DNA of 6,788 nt from Micavibrio sp. UBA1850. GTDB lineage: Bacteria; Pseudomonadota; Alphaproteobacteria; Micavibrionales; Micavibrionaceae. Both the position numbers and the translations under genes were made by a program. The stretch spans positions 18,847 through 25,634 of the forward strand of contig DDIM01000008.1 of NCBI GenBank assembly GCA_002338525.1, in the 5' to 3' direction. Positions 6,340-6,788 of the stretch are shown one piece after another (within the stretch, counting starts at the first letter, position 1; each line of letters starts with the position of its first letter). The notes under the pieces were generated by a model. That model was not told the origin of the DNA, ran no database searches, and worked only from the letters and a program-made list of their open reading frames with translations.

Positions 6340-6788
6340 ATGCCAGACAAACAAGCAGAAAAACAAGAAGTCTATAAAGTCCTCGCGCGGAAATACCGCC
6401 CCAAAAACTTTGATGAGTTAGTGGGGCAAGACGCCCTTGTTCGTACCCTTAAAAATGCAATTGACTCAAAACGCGTTGCACATGCTTTTATGCTAACGGG
6501 TATTCGAGGAACAGGAAAAACCACAACCGCACGTATCATCGCAAAAGCCCTCAACTATACGGGCCCCGATGGTAAGCAAGAAGCGACCACAGGCCCAACA
6601 GACGATTGTCCTGTTTGTCAGGCCATTACAGAAGATCGCCACCCGGATGTTTTAGAAATGGATGCGGCTTCACGCACAGGGGTTGACGACATACGCGAGA
6701 TTATTGATGGCGTACGATACGCCCCAAGTGAGGCGCGCTACAAAGTCTATATTATTGACGAAGTGCATATGCTCTCTAAAAACGCTTT
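6340..6788 (+). CDS. dnaX: DNA polymerase III tau/gamma subunit, N-terminal part
   Basis: The first 149 residues of DnaX are present and run off the right edge in frame. DnaX is the ATPase motor of the clamp loader that places the beta sliding clamp on DNA and tethers polymerase cores. VLARKYRPKNFDELVGQ (14-30) is the family opening, GIRGTGKTT (54-62) is Walker A with K60, MDAASRTGVDDIRE (107-120) is a family block, and YIIDEVHML (137-145) is Walker B with D140 and E141. The zinc-binding module between them seems reduced: the usual LNC is LNY (Y73) and only C90 and C93 remain of four expected cysteines. The ATG at 6340 is the only ATG start consistent with the family, since an in-frame stop lies at 6316. 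No Shine-Dalgarno sequence precedes it. The tau tail and any programmed frameshift site for gamma are outside the window. Confidence 0.96.
   Translation, partial: MPDKQAEKQEVYKVLARKYRPKNFDELVGQDALVRTLKNAIDSKRVAHAFMLTGIRGTGKTTTARIIAKALNYTGPDGKQEATTGPTDDCPVCQAITEDRHPDVLEMDAASRTGVDDIREIIDGVRYAPSEARYKVYIIDEVHMLSKNA

Overview
The window is a compact stretch of bacterial chromosome that reads as housekeeping DNA, probably from an alphaproteobacterium of moderate G+C. That placement is inferred from three things: the 5' half of an initiator tRNA of alphaproteobacterial type, a MutL carrying the metal-dependent endonuclease motif (so not of the E. coli MutH-dependent type), and a DnaX N-terminus of the alphaproteobacterial kind (GPDG insertion, MDAASRTGVDDIRE block). 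I could not name a genus. There are no insertion sequences, phage genes, CRISPR arrays or rRNA, and no stretch over about 115 bases lacks a gene.

Minus strand, left to right: the 5' half of an initiator tRNA-fMet(CAT) (1-38, cut by the window edge); a short spacer with two hairpins (39-152); nhaD, a Na+/H+ antiporter (153-1568); a small four-helix membrane protein of unknown function (1592-2083); mutL (2088-3944); and radA (4032-5414). The mutL, unknown-membrane-protein and nhaD genes are separated by only 4 and 23 bases and look like one transcription unit. A good sigma70-type promoter lies just upstream of mutL at 3971-3999.

Plus strand: rlmJ, a 23S rRNA adenine methyltransferase (5453-6256), diverges from radA across only 38 bases. 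After 83 bases comes the start of dnaX (6340 to the right edge), encoding the clamp-loader tau/gamma subunit and truncated after 149 codons.

Taken together, radA, mutL and dnaX serve recombination repair, mismatch repair and replication. rlmJ and tRNA-fMet belong to translation. nhaD and its unknown neighbour are membrane proteins apparently co-transcribed with mutL, which is an unusual pairing. I see no convincing novel multi-gene system. The points most worth checking are the unknown membrane protein, a perfect palindrome touching the dnaX start codon (possible leaderless or operator-controlled expression), the missing zinc cysteines in DnaX, and the RlmJ motif IV variant.
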